Source: an uncultured Pseudomonadota bacterium
GTDB lineage: Bacteria; Pseudomonadota; Gammaproteobacteria; Burkholderiales; Methylophilaceae
DNA: 19,069 nt
Direction of reading: 5' to 3'
Assembly (NCBI GenBank): GCA_903854305.1
Contig: CAINWC010000430.1
Location: forward strand, 1-19,069
Part shown: positions 16,653 to 19,069 of the stretch, one piece after another
Layout: every line of letters starts with the position of its first letter
How positions within the stretch are numbered: the first letter of the stretch is position 1
Translations under genes and position numbers: made by a program
Notes under the pieces: model-generated
Seen by the model: the letters and a program-made list of their open reading frames with translations, nothing else
Told to the model about the DNA's origin: nothing
The model's database searches: none

Positions 16653-17867
16653 ATGGAAGATCAAGCATTTATAGGGCGTCAGCCCATTATGGATGTAAAA
16701 CAGCAAATTATTGGTTACGAGCTGTTTTTTAGACACAGTGCCGATGCTGAAAGCGCGGTATTTGAAGATGAATTCAAAGCTTACTCCAGCGTGCTAATGA
16801 ACACTATTGGCGGCATGGATATGCAGTGGCTATTGGGCGACAAATTGGCCTTCATCAACGTAAATGAAGCGATGTTAACGAGCGAGTTTCTTGAACTTAT
16901 GCCACCTAAACGCACCGTACTTGAAATATTACGTAGCGTTACACCAAGTGCAGAAGTTGTCGCGCGCTGCCAAGAGCTACGCAGCTTAGGCTTTATGATT
17001 ACGCTAGACAACCCCCATTTAACGCCTGATTCCAACGCATTATTACAATGCGCCGATTACATTAAAATTGACATTCAAAGCATAGACTTGGTTGAGGTGG
17101 CGAATGTTTTCAATCGACTTAATGTTCCGCCAGTTAAATTGATTGCTGAAAAAGTTGAAACAGACAAGCAGTTTGAAGAATGCAAAAAAATTGGCTTTAG
17201 ACTATTTCAAGGGTTTCATTTTGCCCGCCCAGAGACATTTACCGCAAAAGTTATTAATGCTTCATTTGATAGTGTATTAAATATACTGAATATCGTCAGC
17301 CAAGATTCTGAAAACAAAGAAATCGAAGCAGGTTTCAAGCGTGACGCTGCGCTATCATTCAAGCTGTTGCGCTACATTAACTCGGTAGGATTTGGGCTCT
17401 CGTGCGAGATTCAATCAATTAATCATGCGCTGACGATCTTAGGCAGAAAGCAGCTTTACCGTTGGCTTACTTTGTTAATGGTAACCGCTGGTGAAAACTC
17501 TACACCACCTGCACTGATGAAAACATCCATCACACGTGGCCGCTTAACTGAGTTATTAGGCGAAAGTTATTTTGAAAAACATGATCGAGATAACTTGTTT
17601 ATTGTCGGCGTTTTTTCATTATTAGATGCCATTCTAAAAATGCCAATGGAACAAGTACTTGAAAAAATCCAATTACCCGAAACAGTTACCGAAGCATTGC
17701 TCACACGTGAAGGAATCTACGGCCCGTTCTTACAGCTAACTGAAGCTTGTGAAGATGCTAACAGCGAAAAAATTCTTGAACTGGCAAACTTATTGCAATT
17801 TGATGCAAACAAAGTCAACGAGTGCCATATTTCAGCGTTAGCGTGGGTAGAAACGCTGGGGATTTAA
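16653..17867 (+). CDS. EAL-HDOD two-domain signalling protein with a degenerate EAL domain
   Basis: The 404-residue cytosolic product has an EAL-like domain (about 1-190) and an HDOD domain (about 195-390). The phosphodiesterase site is degraded: the EAL motif is 'YELFF' (E23-L24-F25), the 'DDFG' metal motif is 'LDNPH', and 'AEGVE' is 'AEKVE', although 'FINVN', 'YIKID' and 'FQGFHFARPE' remain. So it is unlikely to hydrolyse cyclic di-GMP and may bind it or act through contacts. HDOD domains in this architecture are output modules in c-di-GMP, motility or biofilm control. The ATG at 16653 begins 'MEDQAFIGRQPIMD', the family start; the frame is open to a TTG at 16638. It converges on a PilZ-domain YcgR gene, which supports a c-di-GMP role. 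Confidence 0.9.
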   Translation: MEDQAFIGRQPIMDVKQQIIGYELFFRHSADAESAVFEDEFKAYSSVLMNTIGGMDMQWLLGDKLAFINVNEAMLTSEFLELMPPKRTVLEILRSVTPSAEVVARCQELRSLGFMITLDNPHLTPDSNALLQCADYIKIDIQSIDLVEVANVFNRLNVPPVKLIAEKVETDKQFEECKKIGFRLFQGFHFARPETFTAKVINASFDSVLNILNIVSQDSENKEIEAGFKRDAALSFKLLRYINSVGFGLSCEIQSINHALTILGRKQLYRWLTLLMVTAGENSTPPALMKTSITRGRLTELLGESYFEKHDRDNLFIVGVFSLLDAILKMPMEQVLEKIQLPETVTEALLTREGIYGPFLQLTEACEDANSEKILELANLLQFDANKVNECHISALAWVETLGI

Positions 17868-17922
17868 TAGAAGGATAGCTTGAGAGCTACACACAAAGCA
17901 ATTTTCACCATTAAAACTCACG

Positions 17923-17958
17923 ACTCTGTCATCCCCGCGCAAGCGAGAATGACGGAGT
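17923..17958. repeat. REP-like palindrome between convergent genes, possible bidirectional terminator
   Basis: ACTCTGTCATCCCCGC (17923-17938) and GCGAGAATGACGGAGT (17943-17958) pair at 13 of 16 positions around a GCAA loop; the three exceptions are transitions that give G-U pairs in one or other strand's RNA. The 'GTCATcCCCGCG...GAATGAC' form resembles the dispersed intergenic palindromes common in proteobacterial genomes. It is the only copy in this window. It lies 56 bases after the EAL-HDOD stop and 27 bases from the ycgR stop, so it could stop transcripts from both sides. Confidence 0.7.
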
Positions 17959-17984
17959 TTAGATGCTTTTATCTAATAGTGCGT

Positions 17985-18746
17985 TTATTTAGCACCGTTT
18001 AAAAGCGCCATTTCCAAACGCTCTAGGTTGTAAGTGTAGCGATTAATCAAACCCTCGTTGCCACGTGACGGTTCAACAAACTGAAATCCAATCCGATTCT
18101 TGATAGAACCATCTTTCATAGTGATTGGCATCATGTTTCGTACTTGCAACGTCAAACTGGTATCCCCCACATCAGGAAAGCTAATTTTGCATTTATCAAA
18201 TCTAGCGCCTATGACAAATGCTGGGTCTAATGGATTAGGTGTAATTGCTGCAATACCGCCCAAACTAACATCAGCAAGCGTGAGTTCCAATATTTTATCT
18301 TCATCAGCATTTGTCTTATCAACAACAGGAATTTGGCAAGGCACTGGGTTGATTATTGGCGTAGCAAGCCGAAAATACTCTCTGCGCTGTAATCGCATGA
18401 GATTTTTCGGCAAAGCAATCTTAATCGCCTTGCCATCTTTTAGCGTTGCCAGAGAAAGTTGAGTGCTTGTCCATTTAATTCTAATACCATCATCTTTAGA
18501 AAAAACGACATGATGACTAGCCATCAACCTAGTGTTAAAGGCCTCATCAAGTCCGATATCAAGATGCACAGCATGATTATTCGCGTCAACTGCAATAATA
18601 GTCGTGAGACATTCATCCACGCCATGATTGAATGAAACTTTAAGCATCGATTTCTTTTTCGATAGATCAGTTAAAATCTGAGTGATTTCTTTGAGGTTCT
18701 GAACAATGTATTGTTCTTCCTCAGGTAAGTGTATAACGTGTTCCAT
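17985..18746 (-). CDS. ycgR: YcgR-type flagellar brake protein (PilZ domain)
   Basis: YcgR binds cyclic di-GMP and then acts on the flagellar motor to slow or bias rotation. The 253-residue product has the two-domain layout: a YcgR N-terminal domain (about 5-110) and a PilZ domain (about 118-240). The c-di-GMP motifs are intact: R122 and R126 in 'RREYFRL' (RxxxR) and D159, S161 and G164 in 'DVSLGGI' (DxSxxG). The C-terminal 'RIGFQFVEPSRGNEGLINRY' is also typical. The start at 18746 has AGGA 5 bases upstream. No flagellar gene is in the window. Confidence 0.93.
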   Translation of the reverse strand: MEHVIHLPEEEQYIVQNLKEITQILTDLSKKKSMLKVSFNHGVDECLTTIIAVDANNHAVHLDIGLDEAFNTRLMASHHVVFSKDDGIRIKWTSTQLSLATLKDGKAIKIALPKNLMRLQRREYFRLATPIINPVPCQIPVVDKTNADEDKILELTLADVSLGGIAAITPNPLDPAFVIGARFDKCKISFPDVGDTSLTLQVRNMMPITMKDGSIKNRIGFQFVEPSRGNEGLINRYTYNLERLEMALLNGAK

Positions 18747-18789
18747 AACTTCCTATCGCGATTTATCTGCAATCATTACCAATTTTACA

Positions 18790-18966
18790 TCACTTTAATA
18801 CCATCAACACCATCACCATCACCCCACTTTGCAGTACGCGACACCACTGCTGCACAAGCATTTCCCACATACCAAGGACATGACCAGCGACCAATTGTAT
18901 AAATTCGTCAATAGGGTCGAGCCAGGTGAGGATCGATTGATTGCTGTTAGCTCGTTTGCTTGGCAA
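18790..18966 (-). other. Possible small ORF (58 codons) with a hydrophobic C-terminus, perhaps frameshifted
   Basis: The 262 bases between ycgR and the gene at the right edge hold a reverse-strand frame from TTG at 18966 to TGA at 18790-18792. Its product includes 'LTWLDPIDEFIQLVAGHVLG' and ends in a Met/Val/Leu-rich stretch 'VMVMVLMVLK', with good codon variety. There is no ribosome binding site for the TTG. An ATG at 18988 with AGGG 7 bases before it opens another frame (MLNITKK...) that would join this one by a single-base shift at an A7 run (18967-18973). So it may be a small protein gene broken at, or read through, a homopolymer, or it may be nothing. Confidence 0.3.
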
Positions 18967-19008
18967 TTTTTTTGGTTATATTTAGCATCCCTCTACCCTA
19001 TTAATGTG

Positions 19009-19069
19009 TCACAAATCATCATCGTCCTCATCGTCTTCATCCATCGTTATCTTATCATCGGTATATATC
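19009..19069 (-). CDS. Acidic C-terminal end of an unidentified gene (partial)
   Basis: The reverse strand is open from the window edge to a TGA at 19009-19011, while its other two frames are closed within 30 bases. The visible end reads 'TDDKITMDEDDEDDDDL', a highly acidic tail. The GAT/GAA/GAC codons account for the ATC-rich look of this stretch. The family cannot be told from the tail alone. Confidence 0.5.
   Translation of the reverse strand, partial: IYTDDKITMDEDDEDDDDL

Noticed and set aside
18800..18826. CATCACCATCACC stretch resembling a His-tag or microsatellite
   Set aside because: It is short and imperfect, and on the reverse strand it is the Met/Val/Leu codon run of the possible small ORF; nothing suggests vector sequence.
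19012..19062. ATC/TCATC trinucleotide repeat
   Set aside because: It is explained by Asp and Glu codons of the acidic C-terminal tail on the reverse strand.

Overview
The window is a compact stretch of ordinary bacterial chromosome, moderately AT-rich by eye. Several genes have the style of a betaproteobacterium: glyA directly followed by nrdR, a eukaryote-like phosphoglucomutase, RlmF, PotFGHI, a YcgR flagellar brake and an EAL-HDOD protein. My best guess is Nitrosomonadales, possibly Methylophilaceae, but this is an inference from protein style without any database search. No tRNA, rRNA, CRISPR array, insertion sequence or phage gene is visible.

Layout, left to right. Positions 1-63 hold the end of a forward gene. 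On the reverse strand follow a small anchored protein (84-461), nrdR and glyA (glyA-nrdR is a tight operon, 3 bases apart). A divergent intergenic region (2252-2427) separates glyA from a forward pair, iscX plus a membrane-anchored retropepsin-like protease. This pair converges on pgm (reverse). Then comes an orphan reverse-strand gene (4999-5790) that looks like a circularly permuted NlpC/P60 or LRAT-like cysteine enzyme. From 16461 down to 5913 every recognised gene lies on the reverse strand, in transcription order rlmF, tpiA, dadA, alr/dadX, ridA, potF, potG, potH, potI, a gabD remnant and a pirin. At the right, an EAL-HDOD protein (forward) converges on a YcgR PilZ protein (reverse) across a REP-like palindrome. 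The window ends with a possible small ORF and the acidic C-terminus of an incomplete reverse-strand gene.

How the genes fit together. The long reverse-strand block is mostly about taking up and using organic nitrogen. Alanine racemase (DadX-like) and DadA convert L-alanine through D-alanine to an imine of pyruvate, and RidA is the enzyme family that hydrolyses such imines. PotFGHI would import putrescine. Just after potI lie the first ~46 codons of a succinate-semialdehyde dehydrogenase (GabD), an enzyme that would complete putrescine/GABA breakdown. The gene breaks off there and ends in hairpins, so the locus looks like a catabolic operon that has lost its last enzyme. The right end carries two cyclic-di-GMP-related proteins.

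The least ordinary items are the gabD stump, the 15-base minisatellite that adds 10 residues to the DadA C-terminus, the LRAT-like orphan protein, the Pro-to-Gln change beside the catalytic serine of phosphoglucomutase, the glycine-zipper gene fragments between tpiA and dadA, and a small ORF split at an A7 run near the right end. I saw no clearly new multi-gene system.
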